From Streptomyces sp. cf386 (GTDB lineage: Bacteria > Actinomycetota > Actinomycetes > Streptomycetales > Streptomycetaceae): 64,000 nucleotides of DNA. Positions 46,179-57,145 of the stretch are shown in pieces. The notes beneath the pieces were generated by a model that was given only the letters and a program-made list of their open reading frames with translations, searched no databases and had not been told where the DNA came from. Position numbers and translations under genes: made by a program. Numbering within the stretch: the stretch's first letter is position 1; each line of letters opens with the position of its first letter. The stretch is from contig NZ_FNHV01000004.1 in assembly GCF_900103585.1 (NCBI RefSeq), forward strand, positions 558,001-622,000. Reading direction: 5' to 3'.

Positions 46179-47168
46179 GTGACCAGGACGGCCCAGCGGC
46201 GGACCAGGGAGCAGACCGCGGAGAAGGCCGCGGAAAGGGCTGCGGGCAAGGTCGCGGCCCGCCCGGTACAGGCGCCGCCCCCGGCAGGGGACCGGAGGCG
46301 GCGTCGTCTCACCGACCAGGCCCGTGCCTACGGCTTCCTCCTCGGCGGCGTCATCTGCTTCGCGCTCTTCTCCTGGTACCCGGCGATCCGAGCGGTCGTG
46401 ATCGCCTTCCAGAAGTACACGCCCGGCAGCGACCCCGAGTGGGTCGGCACCGCCAACTTCACCCGTGTCTTCGCCGACCCGGAGTTCGCGGCGGCCTGGC
46501 GCAACACGCTCACTTTCACGCTGCTCGCCCTGCTGATCGGCTTCGCGATCCCCTTCGTACTCGCCCTGGTCCTCAACGAGTTGAGGCACGCGAAGGCGTT
46601 CTTCCGGGTCGTGGTCTATCTGCCGGTGATGATCCCGCCGGTGGTCAGCGCCCTGCTGTGGAAGTGGTTCTACGACCCCGGCACCGGCCTCGCCAACGAG
46701 GCGCTGCGGTTCCTGCACCTGCCCACGTCGAACTGGTCCAACGGCGCCGACACGGCCCTGGTCTCCCTTGTCATCGTCGCCACCTGGGCCAACCTGGGCG
46801 GCACCGTCCTGATCTACCTGGCGGCGCTTCAGTCCATCCCGGGGGAGCTGTACGAGGCGGCCGAACTGGACGGCGCGAACCTGCTGCAACGCGTCCGCCA
46901 TGTGACGATCCCGCAGACCCGCTTCGTGATTCTCATGCTGATGCTCCTTCAGATCATCGCCACGATGCAGGTGTTCACCGAACCGTTCGTGATCACGGGC
47001 GGCGGCCCCGAGAACGCCACGGTCACCGTCCTCTACCTCATCTACAAGTACGCCTTCCTCTACAACGACTTCGGCGGCGCCTGCGCGCTGAGCGTGCTGC
47101 TCCTCGCGCTGCTCGGCGTGTTCTCCGCCGCCTACCTGAGGCTGACCCGCTCCGAGGGGGACGTATGA
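46179..47168 (+). CDS. alpha-glucan ABC permease (MalF type)
   Basis: A 329-residue CUT1 permease. A basic, alanine-rich cytoplasmic N-terminus of about 45 residues precedes helices starting AYGFLLGGVICFALFSWYP. The EAA loop is EAAELDGANLLQRVRHVTIP. The GTG at 46179 lies six bases after the binding-protein stop with GGGCC only as a weak ribosome site. It overlaps the next permease (ATGA). Confidence 0.91.
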   Translation: MTRTAQRRTREQTAEKAAERAAGKVAARPVQAPPPAGDRRRRRLTDQARAYGFLLGGVICFALFSWYPAIRAVVIAFQKYTPGSDPEWVGTANFTRVFADPEFAAAWRNTLTFTLLALLIGFAIPFVLALVLNELRHAKAFFRVVVYLPVMIPPVVSALLWKWFYDPGTGLANEALRFLHLPTSNWSNGADTALVSLVIVATWANLGGTVLIYLAALQSIPGELYEAAELDGANLLQRVRHVTIPQTRFVILMLMLLQIIATMQVFTEPFVITGGGPENATVTVLYLIYKYAFLYNDFGGACALSVLLLALLGVFSAAYLRLTRSEGDV

Positions 47169-48028
47169 GCACCACCCGCACCCTCGTCTCCCCGGCCGTG
47201 CTCGCCCGCCCGCGCGGCAGGGCCGTCTACTGGACCGTCTTCACCGGGGTCGTCGTGCTCTTCGCGCTCGCCTTCCTCTTCCCGGTCTACTGGATGGTGA
47301 CCGGCGCGATGAAGTCCCCGGACGAAGTGGCGCGGACGCCTCCCACGCCGGTCCCGGAGCAATGGCACCTCAGCGGCTACACCGACGCCTGGGACCTGAT
47401 GCAGTTGCCGACGCACCTGACGAACACGGTGGTCCAGGCGACCGGCGCCTGGGCGTTCCAGCTCGTGTTCTGCACAGCCGCCGCATACGCCCTGTCCAAG
47501 CTGCGGCCCGCCTTCGGCAAGGTGATCCTCGGCGGCATCCTCGCCACCCTCATGGTCCCGGCCCAGGCGCTGGTGGTGCCGAAGTACCTGACCGTGGCCG
47601 ACCTGGGCCTGCTCAACGACCCCCTCGCCATCTGGCTCCCGGCCGTCGCCAACGCCTTCAACCTCTACCTGCTGAAGCGGTTCTTCGACCAGATCCCGCG
47701 CGATGTGCTGGAGGCCGCCGAGATCGACGGGGCCGGCCGGCTGCGCGTCCTGTGGTCGATCGTGCTGCCCATGTCCCGGCCCGTGCTCGGCGTCGTGTCG
47801 ATCTTCGCGCTGGTCGCCGTCTGGCAGGACTTCCTGTGGCCGCTGATGGTCTTCTCCGACACCGACAAACAGCCGGTCAGCGTGGCCCTCGTGCAGTTGT
47901 CGCAGAACATCCAGCTCACCGTGCTCATCGCGGCGATGGTGATCGCCAGCATCCCGATGGTCGCGATGTTCCTGGTCTTCCAGCGGCACATCATCGCCGG
48001 CATCAGCGCGGGCGGCTCGAAGGGCTGA
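47165..48028 (+). CDS. alpha-glucan ABC permease (MalG type)
   Basis: A 287-residue CUT1 permease with a helix VYWTVFTGVVVLFALAFLFPVYW and the EAA loop EAAEIDGAGRLRVLWSIVLP. It starts in ATGA overlap with the first permease. No ATPase gene is present here either, so a shared ATPase such as MsiK is the expected partner, by analogy with other Streptomyces sugar importers. Confidence 0.92.
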   Translation: MSTTRTLVSPAVLARPRGRAVYWTVFTGVVVLFALAFLFPVYWMVTGAMKSPDEVARTPPTPVPEQWHLSGYTDAWDLMQLPTHLTNTVVQATGAWAFQLVFCTAAAYALSKLRPAFGKVILGGILATLMVPAQALVVPKYLTVADLGLLNDPLAIWLPAVANAFNLYLLKRFFDQIPRDVLEAAEIDGAGRLRVLWSIVLPMSRPVLGVVSIFALVAVWQDFLWPLMVFSDTDKQPVSVALVQLSQNIQLTVLIAAMVIASIPMVAMFLVFQRHIIAGISAGGSKG

Positions 48029-48058
48029 CGTCGCCCCTCCGACAGAAAGGCACCCACC

Positions 48059-49648
<1,590 letters not shown>

Positions 49649-49693
49649 GACCGCGGCCGCTATCCCCGCACCCCCACCCCGAAGGGATCAGCC

Positions 49694-51877
49694 ATGCAGC
49701 ACACGCGCAGATTTGTCATGATCGCGCCAACCATGACCGCGACCGCGATCACCGTCGCCCTCACCGCCGGCCTGCTCACCGCCACGACCCCCACCGCCCA
49801 CGCGGCCGCCGGCGCCACCCTCCCCTTCACCTCGGTCGAGGCCGAGTCCGCCACCACGACCGGCACGAAGATCGGCCCCGACTACACGCAGGGCACCCTC
49901 GCCTCCGAGGCCTCCGGACGCCAGGCCGTCCGCCTCGCCGCCGGTCAGCGCGTCGAGTTCACGGCACCGGGCGCGGCCAACGCCCTGAACGTGGCCTACA
50001 GCGTCCCCGACGGACAGTCCGGCTCGCTGAACGTGTACGTCAACGGAACCAAGCTCGCCAAGACCATCGCCGTCACGTCCAAGTACTCCTACGTCGACAC
50101 CAGTTGGATCCCCGGCGCCAAGACCCACCACTTCTACGACAACGCCCGACTGATGCTCGGCCAGAACGTGCAGGCGGGCGACAAGGTGGCCCTGGAAGCG
50201 GCCCACACTCAAGTCACCGTCGACGTCGCCGACTTCGAGCAGGTCGCCGGGGCCGCAACCCAGCCCGCCGGGTCCGTGTCGGTGACGGCCAAGGGTGCGG
50301 ACCCCAGCGGCCAGGGCGACTCCACCCAGGCCTTCCGTGACGCCATCGCCTCGGCGCAGGGCGGGGTGGTGTGGATCCCGCCGGGCGAGTACAAGCTCAC
50401 GTCCTCCCTCGGCGGCGTCCAGAACGTCACCCTCCAGGGCGCGGGCAGCTGGCACTCGATCGTGCGCACCTCGCGCTTCATCGACCAGTCGAGCTCTTCC
50501 GGCAACGTCCACATCAAGGACTTCGCGGTCGTCGGCGAGGTCACCGAACGCGTCGACTCCAACCCCGACAACTTCGTCAACGGCTCGCTGGGGCCGAACA
50601 GTTCCGTCTCCGGTATGTGGCTCCAGCACCTCAAGGTCGGCCTCTGGCTGATGGGCACCAACGACAACCTCGTCGTCGAGAACAACCGCTTCCTCGACAT
50701 GACCGCCGACGGCCTCAATCTCAACGGCAACGCGCGCGGGGTGAAGGTCCGCCACAACTTCCTGCGCAACCAGGGCGATGACGCGCTCGCCATGTGGTCC
50801 CTGTACGCGCCGGACACGAACAGCAGCTTCGAGAACAACACGATCACGCAGCCGAACCTGGCCAACGGCATCGCGATCTACGGCGGCACCGACATCACCG
50901 TCAAGGACAACCTGATCTCCGACACCAACGCCCTCGGCAGCGGCATCGCGATCTCCAACCAGAAGTTCCTGGACCCCTTCCATCCGCTGTCCGGCACGAT
51001 CACGGTCGACGGCAACACGCTCGTCCGCACGGGCGCGATGAACCCCAACTGGAACCACCCGATGGGCGCTCTGCGCGTCGACTCATACGACAGTGCCATC
51101 GAGGCGAACGTCCGCATCACCAACACCACCATCACCGACAGCCCGTACAGCGCCTTCGAGTTCGTCTCGGGCAGCGGGCGCGGCTTCGCGGCGAAGAACG
51201 TCACCGTCGACGGCGCCACCGTACGCAACACCGGCACGGTCGTCGTCCAGGCCGAGACCCAGGGCGCCGCCACCTTCCGCAACGTCACGGCGACCGGCGT
51301 CGGCGCCGCGGGCATCTACAACTGCCCCTACCCGGCCAACTCCGGCACCTTCACCCTCACCGACGGCGGCGGCAACTCCGGCTGGAGCAGCACCTGGTCC
51401 GACTGCTCGACGTGGCCGCAGCCCGGCCAGGGCAACCCCGACCCGGATCCCACCCGCAACCTGGCCAAGGGCCGCCCGGCCACCGCCACCGGCTCGCAGG
51501 ACGTCTACACACCCGGCAAGGCCGTCGACGGCGACGCGAACACCTACTGGGAGTCGGCCAACAACGCCTTCCCGCAGTCCCTGACGGTCGACCTCGGTTC
51601 GAGCGAGGCGGTCCGCCGGCTGGTGCTGAAGCTGCCGCCGTCCTCGGCCTGGGGCGCGCGCACCCAGACCGTCACGGTGCTGGGCAGCACCGACGGCTCG
51701 TCCTACTCGACGGTCGTCGGCGCAACCGGCTACCGCTTCGACCCGGCCACCGGCAACACGGCCACCGTCTCCCTGCCCGGCAGCACGAACCTGCGGTATC
51801 TGCGGCTGTCCGTCAGCGCCAACACCGGCTGGCCGGCCGGTCAGTTCAGTGAGGTGGAGGCGTATCTGACTTCGTGA
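49694..51877 (+). CDS. secreted GH87-like alpha-1,3-glucanase with CBMs
   Basis: A 727-residue secreted enzyme. A signal peptide ends TAHA-A. Next comes a CBM35-like domain (FTSVEAESATTTGTKIG), a right-handed parallel beta-helix from about 200, and a C-terminal F5/8-type discoidin domain (RNLAKGRPATATGSQD onward). In the helix FLRNQGDDALAMWSLYAP carries the paired Asp seen in GH87 mycodextranase and alpha-1,3-glucanase. The gene follows GH13 closely and is likely co-regulated by LacI. Its 3' end overlaps the convergent ABC ATPase gene by 32 bases. The substrate is inferred from family. Confidence 0.8.
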   Translation: MQHTRRFVMIAPTMTATAITVALTAGLLTATTPTAHAAAGATLPFTSVEAESATTTGTKIGPDYTQGTLASEASGRQAVRLAAGQRVEFTAPGAANALNVAYSVPDGQSGSLNVYVNGTKLAKTIAVTSKYSYVDTSWIPGAKTHHFYDNARLMLGQNVQAGDKVALEAAHTQVTVDVADFEQVAGAATQPAGSVSVTAKGADPSGQGDSTQAFRDAIASAQGGVVWIPPGEYKLTSSLGGVQNVTLQGAGSWHSIVRTSRFIDQSSSSGNVHIKDFAVVGEVTERVDSNPDNFVNGSLGPNSSVSGMWLQHLKVGLWLMGTNDNLVVENNRFLDMTADGLNLNGNARGVKVRHNFLRNQGDDALAMWSLYAPDTNSSFENNTITQPNLANGIAIYGGTDITVKDNLISDTNALGSGIAISNQKFLDPFHPLSGTITVDGNTLVRTGAMNPNWNHPMGALRVDSYDSAIEANVRITNTTITDSPYSAFEFVSGSGRGFAAKNVTVDGATVRNTGTVVVQAETQGAATFRNVTATGVGAAGIYNCPYPANSGTFTLTDGGGNSGWSSTWSDCSTWPQPGQGNPDPDPTRNLAKGRPATATGSQDVYTPGKAVDGDANTYWESANNAFPQSLTVDLGSSEAVRRLVLKLPPSSAWGARTQTVTVLGSTDGSSYSTVVGATGYRFDPATGNTATVSLPGSTNLRYLRLSVSANTGWPAGQFSEVEAYLTS

Positions 51878-52658
51878 CCGAGTCGCGCACGACCCCGCGC
51901 TTCGCCGCCTGGATCTGCTCGTACACATGGGTGCGCAGCTCGGCGAAGCGCGGGTCCACGCGGGTGTGCAACTGGTCGCGCTGGGCGGGCAGTTCGACCT
52001 TCAGCTGCTCCTGGACGACGGTGGGGGAGGCGGACAGTACGATCACCCGCTCGCCCAGATAGACGGCCTCGTCGATGTCATGGGTGACGAACAGGATCGT
52101 GATGCCGCGCTCCCGCCAGAGCCCCCGGACCAGGTCCTCCAGATCCGCCCGGGTCTGCGCGTCGACCGCCGCGAACGGCTCGTCCATCAGCAGCACACGG
52201 GGCTCGTACGCCAGCGCCCGGGCGATCGCGACCCGCTGCTGCATCCCGCCGGACAGCTGCCACGGATACGCCCCCACGGCATCCGCGAGACCCACCGACT
52301 CCAGCGCGTCCCGCACCAACTCCCGGCGCCGCCCCTTGCTCAAGTCCTTCTGTTTGAGGGGAAGTTCGACATTCTCGCCGACCCGCATCCAAGGAAACAG
52401 GCTGCGTCCGTACTCCTGGAACACGAAGGCCATTCCGGGCGGCGGGCCGGTCACCTTCCGCCCCTCCAGGAGCACTTCACCGCCGGTCGGGGCGAGCAGT
52501 CCGCCCATGCACTTCAGCAGCGTCGTCTTGCCGCAGCCCGACGGGCCGACGAGGCAGACGAGTTCCCCGGCGTCGACGGTGAAGGTGAGGTCGCGGACCG
52601 CCTCCACCCGACGCCCCGACCCCTCGTAGACCTTCTTCAGTCCGCGTACGTCGAGCAT
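51846..52658 (-). CDS. SsuB/TauB-type ABC ATPase
   Basis: A 270-residue nucleotide-binding subunit with Walker A GPSGCGKTT, signature QLSGGMQQRVAIARAL, Walker B VLLMDEPFAAVDA and the switch His in FVTHDIDEAVYL. The family imports sulfonates, nitrate or aromatic acids. ATG 52658 has AAGGGG. The last codons overlap the GH87-like gene on the other strand. It lies 20 bases after the first permease below and drives the two permeases and binding protein of this cluster. Confidence 0.92.
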   Translation of the reverse strand: MLDVRGLKKVYEGSGRRVEAVRDLTFTVDAGELVCLVGPSGCGKTTLLKCMGGLLAPTGGEVLLEGRKVTGPPPGMAFVFQEYGRSLFPWMRVGENVELPLKQKDLSKGRRRELVRDALESVGLADAVGAYPWQLSGGMQQRVAIARALAYEPRVLLMDEPFAAVDAQTRADLEDLVRGLWRERGITILFVTHDIDEAVYLGERVIVLSASPTVVQEQLKVELPAQRDQLHTRVDPRFAELRTHVYEQIQAAKRGVVRDSVTKSDTPPPH

Positions 52659-52678
52659 GGACCGCCCCTTCTCGATGT

Positions 52679-53458
52679 TCACGGCGACCGCCGGGCCGAG
52701 GCGCGCAGACCGTGGTACCAGCCGAGCACCCGCCGCTCGACCAACTGGAAGACGACCGACAGCACAAAACCGAGCAGACCGAGCACGAGGATGCCGGTCC
52801 ACATGTCCGGGATCGCGAAGCCCCGCTGGAACTGGACGATGGTGAAGCCCAGACCGTTGCTGGCAGCGAACATCTCGCTGATCACCATCAGGATGATGCC
52901 GATGGACAGGGCCTGGCGCAGGCCCGCGAAGATCTGCGGGCTCGCCGAGCGCAGGACCAGGTGCCGCAGACGCGCCACGCCCGTGACGCCGTACGACCGT
53001 GCCGTCTCCGCCATCACCGGGTCCACCGCTCGCACGCCCTCGACGGTGTTGAGCAGGATCGGCCACACGCAGCCGCTCGCGATCACCGTGATCTTCATGG
53101 TGTCGCCGATGCCCGCGAACAGCATGATGACCGGCACCAGCACAGGCGGCGGCACCGCCCGCAGGAACTCCAGGACCGGCTCGCACACGGCCCGCACCCG
53201 CCGATAGGAGCCGATGACGGTACCGACCGCCACGCCCACCACGGCCGCCAGTGCGTAACCGCCCGACAGCCGCAGCACACTGGGCAGCACGTCCTCCCGC
53301 AGCCGCTCCGCCGTCCATACGTCCGGGAAGGCCTCCAGGATCGTCCGCAAGGGCGGCCAGTACACGTCCGTACTCCCGGCGGAGGCCACCCACCAGACGG
53401 TGACCAGCAGCGCGGGCAGCGCGAACACGAAGACCAGCCGCAGCAGTACGCGCGTCAC
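52679..53458 (-). CDS. SsuC-type ABC permease
   Basis: A 259-residue permease with five or six helices and the EAA loop ETARSYGVTGVARLRHLVLRSASPQIFAGLR, as in taurine/nitrate importers. GTG start overlaps the other permease stop (GTGA), with GGAGGTG upstream. It is one of a pair of homologous but distinct permeases, so the transporter is probably a heterodimer. Confidence 0.9.
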   Translation of the reverse strand: MTRVLLRLVFVFALPALLVTVWWVASAGSTDVYWPPLRTILEAFPDVWTAERLREDVLPSVLRLSGGYALAAVVGVAVGTVIGSYRRVRAVCEPVLEFLRAVPPPVLVPVIMLFAGIGDTMKITVIASGCVWPILLNTVEGVRAVDPVMAETARSYGVTGVARLRHLVLRSASPQIFAGLRQALSIGIILMVISEMFAASNGLGFTIVQFQRGFAIPDMWTGILVLGLLGFVLSVVFQLVERRVLGWYHGLRASARRSP

Positions 53459-54246
53459 ACCGCCACCTCCCCGCGCACCGACTGGTGCCAGGCCAACGCC
53501 CGCCGCTCCACGGTCCTCGCACCCACGTTGATCAGCAGCCCCAGCAGTCCGGTCACCACGATCAGCGCGTACATCTCGGGCACCGCCTGCGACGCCTGCG
53601 CGACGCCGATGCGCTTGCCCAACCCCGGCGCGCCGACGACTAGTTCGGCGGTGATGGCGAGGATCAGCGCGACGGCCGCCGCGAGCCGCACGCCGGTCAT
53701 GACGTACGGCAGCGCGGTCGGCCACAGCACATGCCGGATCCGCGCCCAGGTGCCGAGGCCGTACGACCGCGCCGTCTCCTCGGCGACGGGGTCGACGTCC
53801 TGGACGCCGTACAGGACCTGGATCAGCACCTGCCAGAAGGAGGCGTAGATGACGAGGAGGAGCACGGAGCGCAGCTCGGTGCCGTACAGCAGCACGGCCA
53901 GCGGGATGAGCGCGACCGACGGGATCGGGCGCAGGAACTCGATGGTGGAGGCCGTCGCCTCGCGCAGATACGGCACGACCGAGACGAGCACGCCGATCAC
54001 GATGCCCGCGCAGGACGCGATCGCCAGGCCCAGCGCCCAGCCGGTGAGCGTGTCGCCGAGCGCGGTCCAGAAGGCGGAGTCGGCGGCCTCGTCCGCGAGC
54101 GCGTCGGCGATCCGGCTGGTCGGCGGGAAGTAGGCCTCCTTGACCAGGCCGAGTCGCGGCACCGCCTCGCCCAGGGCGAGGAAGGCCGCGAGCCCGGCCG
54201 CGCCGAGGGCGACGTTCGAACCCATTATGCGTCTGAAGTCCCTCAC
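53455..54246 (-). CDS. SsuC-type ABC permease, second
   Basis: A 263-residue permease of the same family with the EAA loop ETARSYGLGTWARIRHVLWP. GTG at 54246 overlaps the binding-protein stop; no ribosome site is seen, so coupling is required, or an inner ATG at 54225 is used. It pairs with the permease that follows. Confidence 0.88.
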   Translation of the reverse strand: MRDFRRIMGSNVALGAAGLAAFLALGEAVPRLGLVKEAYFPPTSRIADALADEAADSAFWTALGDTLTGWALGLAIASCAGIVIGVLVSVVPYLREATASTIEFLRPIPSVALIPLAVLLYGTELRSVLLLVIYASFWQVLIQVLYGVQDVDPVAEETARSYGLGTWARIRHVLWPTALPYVMTGVRLAAAVALILAITAELVVGAPGLGKRIGVAQASQAVPEMYALIVVTGLLGLLINVGARTVERRALAWHQSVRGEVAV

Positions 54247-55211
54247 GGTAGCAGCGCGTCCAGGTCGGGCGTCTTCTTGAAGAGGCCGTCCTCCTCGCCC
54301 AGCTTCATCAGGGCCTCTATGGAGGAGCGGTTCGCCTCGGCAGGCCACTTGGGCAGGGTCACCTGGTCCAGCACGTTCGCCGGGATCTTGGTGTACGTCG
54401 TGACGATCTGCCGGGCCTCGTCCGGATGGGCCTCGGCGTACGCGAGGGACTCGGCGGTGGCGTCCTGGAACTTCTTGACCACGTCCGGGTTCTGCTGCGC
54501 GTACTGCGTCGAGGTGAAGTACATGGCGACGGTGAGCTCGGGCGCGACGTCGATCAACGGCGAGGCGATCTCCCGGCCGCCCTGGCTCCGGATGGTGGCG
54601 GTCGCCGGCTCGACCACGCACGCGGCGTCGATCTGGCCCTGGTCGAGGGCGGCGGGCATCTGGTCGAAGGCCATCTCGACGAGGGTCACCTTGTCCGGGT
54701 CGCCGCCCGCCACCCGTACCGCCTGGCGGACCGCGGTCTCGTTGATGTTCTTCAGGGTGTTGATGGCGACCTTCTTGCCCTCGAGCTGTTTCGCCGACTT
54801 GATCGGGCTGTCCTTCTTGACCATCAGGCCGTTGAAGTCCTTGCCCCGCACGCCGGTTGACGCGATCCCGTTGGCGACGGCCTTCACGGGGACGCCGTTG
54901 GACTGGGCCACCATCAGGGACGTCACATTGCTGAACCCGAACTGGAACTGCCCGCTCGCCACACCCGGCACGATCGCCGCACCGCCCTGAGCGGCGGTGA
55001 ACTCCAGCTTCAGGCCCTGCTTCTCGAAGAAGCCCTTCTTCTGGCCGAGATACAGCGGTGCGACATCGACGATCGGGATGAGCCCGAGCTTGACGGTCGT
55101 GACACCGCCGGACGACGTGCCGGCGGCCGGTGAACCGCCGTCGGACGAGCCGCAGGCCGTCGCGACGAACAGCAGAGCGCCGGCGGTGAGACCGGCGGAC
55201 AGACGACGCAT
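54243..55211 (-). CDS. ABC substrate-binding lipoprotein (SsuA/NMT1 type)
   Basis: A 322-residue binding protein. The signal ends ATACGSS, with lipid Cys20, and the mature part has LGLIPIVDVAPLYLGQKKGFFEKQGL, typical of the NMT1/SsuA fold for small organic acids. The start has AGGAGGAGCC. It is the first gene of the importer and faces the IclR gene over 157 bases. With the Rieske oxygenase and reductase downstream of IclR, it may import an aromatic acid. The ligand is unknown. Confidence 0.9.
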   Translation of the reverse strand: MRRLSAGLTAGALLFVATACGSSDGGSPAAGTSSGGVTTVKLGLIPIVDVAPLYLGQKKGFFEKQGLKLEFTAAQGGAAIVPGVASGQFQFGFSNVTSLMVAQSNGVPVKAVANGIASTGVRGKDFNGLMVKKDSPIKSAKQLEGKKVAINTLKNINETAVRQAVRVAGGDPDKVTLVEMAFDQMPAALDQGQIDAACVVEPATATIRSQGGREIASPLIDVAPELTVAMYFTSTQYAQQNPDVVKKFQDATAESLAYAEAHPDEARQIVTTYTKIPANVLDQVTLPKWPAEANRSSIEALMKLGEEDGLFKKTPDLDALLP

Positions 55212-55255
55212 GGCTCCTCCTGTACAGACAACGGTGCAACGGTGTTCCGACAGGT

Positions 55256-55272
55256 TGTGCGCAAGGCGCACA
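55256..55272. promoter_or_regulatory. 7-3-7 palindrome between importer and IclR
   Basis: TGTGCGC-AAG-GCGCACA is a perfect inverted repeat 45-61 bases upstream of the importer start. It is the strongest operator candidate for the IclR regulator. Confidence 0.55.
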
Positions 55273-55339
55273 GTAGTGCGCGAGGTTGCTCAGCGGGAAG
55301 GTAGAAGCCTCAAGCGGATCCGGTCAATGGGTTCACCGA

Positions 55340-55350
55340 CAACATTGTTG
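55340..55350. promoter_or_regulatory. CAACA-T-TGTTG palindrome before IclR
   Basis: A perfect 5-1-5 inverted repeat 19 bases before the IclR start, touching TTGACA. It could allow autoregulation by IclR. Confidence 0.4.
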
Positions 55351-55368
55351 ACACTTCTGGAGGTGGCG

Positions 55369-56292
55369 ATGTCCGCCGACGTACGCGCACCGCACTTCGT
55401 GAAGTCCTTCGAGCGCGGCCTCGCCGTGATCCGCTCCTTCGACGCCGAGCATCCGGCCCGCACGCTCAGCGAGGTCGCCCAGACCTGCGACCTGACCCGC
55501 GCCGCGGCCCGCCGCCTGCTCCTGACCCTCGCCGACCTCGGCTACGTCCACCAGGACGGCCGTCTCTTCCGCCTCACCCCGCGCGTGCTGGAACTCGGCT
55601 ACTCCTACCTCTCCAGCTACACCCTGCCCCAGATCGCCGAGCCGCATCTGGAGCAACTCGTCGCGCAGGTACGGGAGTCGTCGTCGCTGTGCGTCCTCGA
55701 CGGCGACGACATCGTGTACGTCGCCCGGGTCCCGACCCGGCGCATCATGACGGCGTCCATCACGGTCGGCACCCGATTCCCAGCGTATGTGACGTCCGTG
55801 GGCCGGGTGATCCTCGCCCATCTACCGGACGAGGAGGTCGAAGTCCGGCTCACCCGCGCCGAGTTGAAGCCCTTGACCGGGCGCACCCTCACCTCGCCGG
55901 ACGCCCTGCGGGCGGAGCTGCGCCGCGTCCGCAGGCAGGGTTACGCGGTCGTCGACCAGGAGCTGGAGGAGGGGCTGAGGTCGGTCGCCGCCCCGGTGCG
56001 GGATCGGGGCGGCGAGGTGGTCGCGGCCGTCAACATCGCCGTGCACGCCGGCCGCAACTCCGTCGACTCCGTACGCCGGGACCTGCTGCCGCATCTGCTG
56101 GCGACCGTCGCCGGGATCGAGGCGGACCTGCGGATGACGCATCCCGGACGGATCACGGATCCAGGAGGGGTTGCAGATCCGGGACAGGCCACAGATCCGG
56201 GACAGGTTACAGATCCAGGACCAGCCGCTGTCCCCGGCACCGCGACACGCAGATCATCATCGTCTCGCCGCTCTCCTGCTCCTCCGGCGTGA
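55369..56292 (+). CDS. IclR-type regulator (PcaR/PobR-like)
   Basis: A 307-residue IclR regulator. The wHTH is TLSEVAQTCDLTRAAARRLLLTLADLGYVHQDG; the effector domain has GTRFPAYVTSVGRVILAHLP, a pattern of aromatic-acid-responding PcaR/PobR members. The last 45 residues are a Thr-Asp-Pro-Gly-Gln tandem array and a basic end not seen in the family, and this part overlaps the convergent reductase by 86 bases. A GGAGG precedes the ATG. It probably controls the importer and the oxygenase genes. Confidence 0.88.
   Translation: MSADVRAPHFVKSFERGLAVIRSFDAEHPARTLSEVAQTCDLTRAAARRLLLTLADLGYVHQDGRLFRLTPRVLELGYSYLSSYTLPQIAEPHLEQLVAQVRESSSLCVLDGDDIVYVARVPTRRIMTASITVGTRFPAYVTSVGRVILAHLPDEEVEVRLTRAELKPLTGRTLTSPDALRAELRRVRRQGYAVVDQELEEGLRSVAAPVRDRGGEVVAAVNIAVHAGRNSVDSVRRDLLPHLLATVAGIEADLRMTHPGRITDPGGVADPGQATDPGQVTDPGPAAVPGTATRRSSSSRRSPAPPA
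56157..56228. repeat. 18-base tandem repeat in IclR tail
   Basis: Four units resembling AGATCCGGGACAGGCCAC run end to end inside the IclR frame and give repeated DPGQ-type residues. The last units also lie in the end of the reductase gene on the other strand. Slippage would lengthen or shorten the regulator tail. Confidence 0.8.
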
Positions 56293-57145
56293 GTACGGAG
56301 TCCCGGTGGTCCGGGGTGCCGTCCAGGACGTCGGTCTCGCAGGTCCCGCACGTGCCCTCGGTGCAGGAGTAGAGCACCTCGACGCCGGCCGCCCGCACCG
56401 TGTCCAGCAGGGAGACACCCGGCGTCACGGTCAGCGTCAGCCCGCTCCGGGCCAGCTCGACCTCGAACTCCCCGTCCTCGCCGACCGGTTGCTCCTTCGC
56501 CTGGAACCGCTCGATGTGCAGCACCCCGGACGGGCACCGCTCCTCGACGGCGTCCAGCAGCGGACCGGGGCCACAGCAGTAGACGAGGGTGCCGTCGGGT
56601 ACGTCGTCGAGCGCGGAGGCGAGGTCCAGCAGCCCCGACTCGTCCTGCGGGGCGACGGTGACCCGTCCGCCGTGCCGCCCCAACTCCTCGGTGAACGCCA
56701 TCGATCGACGGGTACGCCCGCCGTACAGCAGCGTCCATTCGGCGCCCGCCGCCTCGGCCGCGGCCAGCATCGGCAGGATCGGGGTGATGCCGATGCCGCC
56801 CGCGATGAACCGGTACCGGGGAGCGGGCTCCAGGCGGAAATGATTGCGGGGACCGCGCACCCGCACCTTGTCCCCCTGCCCCAACTGCTCGTGCACATGG
56901 GCGGATCCGCCGCGCCCGTCCGGCTCCCGCAGCACAGCGATCCGCCACTGTGTCCGGTCGGCCGGATCGCCGCACAGCGAGTACTGCCGCTCCAGCTCCG
57001 GCCCGAGCACCACGTCGATGTGGGCGCCGGGTTCCCAGCCGGGGAGCTGCTCGCCCAGCGGGTGGCGCAGAATGAGGGCGAGCACGCCGTCGGCCGCGAA
57101 TTCTCTGCGGTCGACGACGAGTTCGGCTTCGTACACGTCGCTCAT
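56207..57145 (-). CDS. PDR/VanB-type oxidoreductase
   Basis: A 312-residue phthalate-dioxygenase-reductase type electron-transfer protein. RQYSLCGDPAD binds flavin, AGGIGITPILPML begins the NAD site, and the C-terminal plant-type ferredoxin has CTEGTCGTCETDVL plus a later Cys. It carries electrons from NADH to the Rieske oxygenase. ATG has CGAGGAA upstream and overlaps the 56-residue ORF (ATGA). Domain order FMN-NAD-2Fe2S fits VanB. Confidence 0.93.
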   Translation of the reverse strand: MSDVYEAELVVDRREFAADGVLALILRHPLGEQLPGWEPGAHIDVVLGPELERQYSLCGDPADRTQWRIAVLREPDGRGGSAHVHEQLGQGDKVRVRGPRNHFRLEPAPRYRFIAGGIGITPILPMLAAAEAAGAEWTLLYGGRTRRSMAFTEELGRHGGRVTVAPQDESGLLDLASALDDVPDGTLVYCCGPGPLLDAVEERCPSGVLHIERFQAKEQPVGEDGEFEVELARSGLTLTVTPGVSLLDTVRAAGVEVLYSCTEGTCGTCETDVLDGTPDHRDSVLTPEEQESGETMMICVSRCRGQRLVLDL

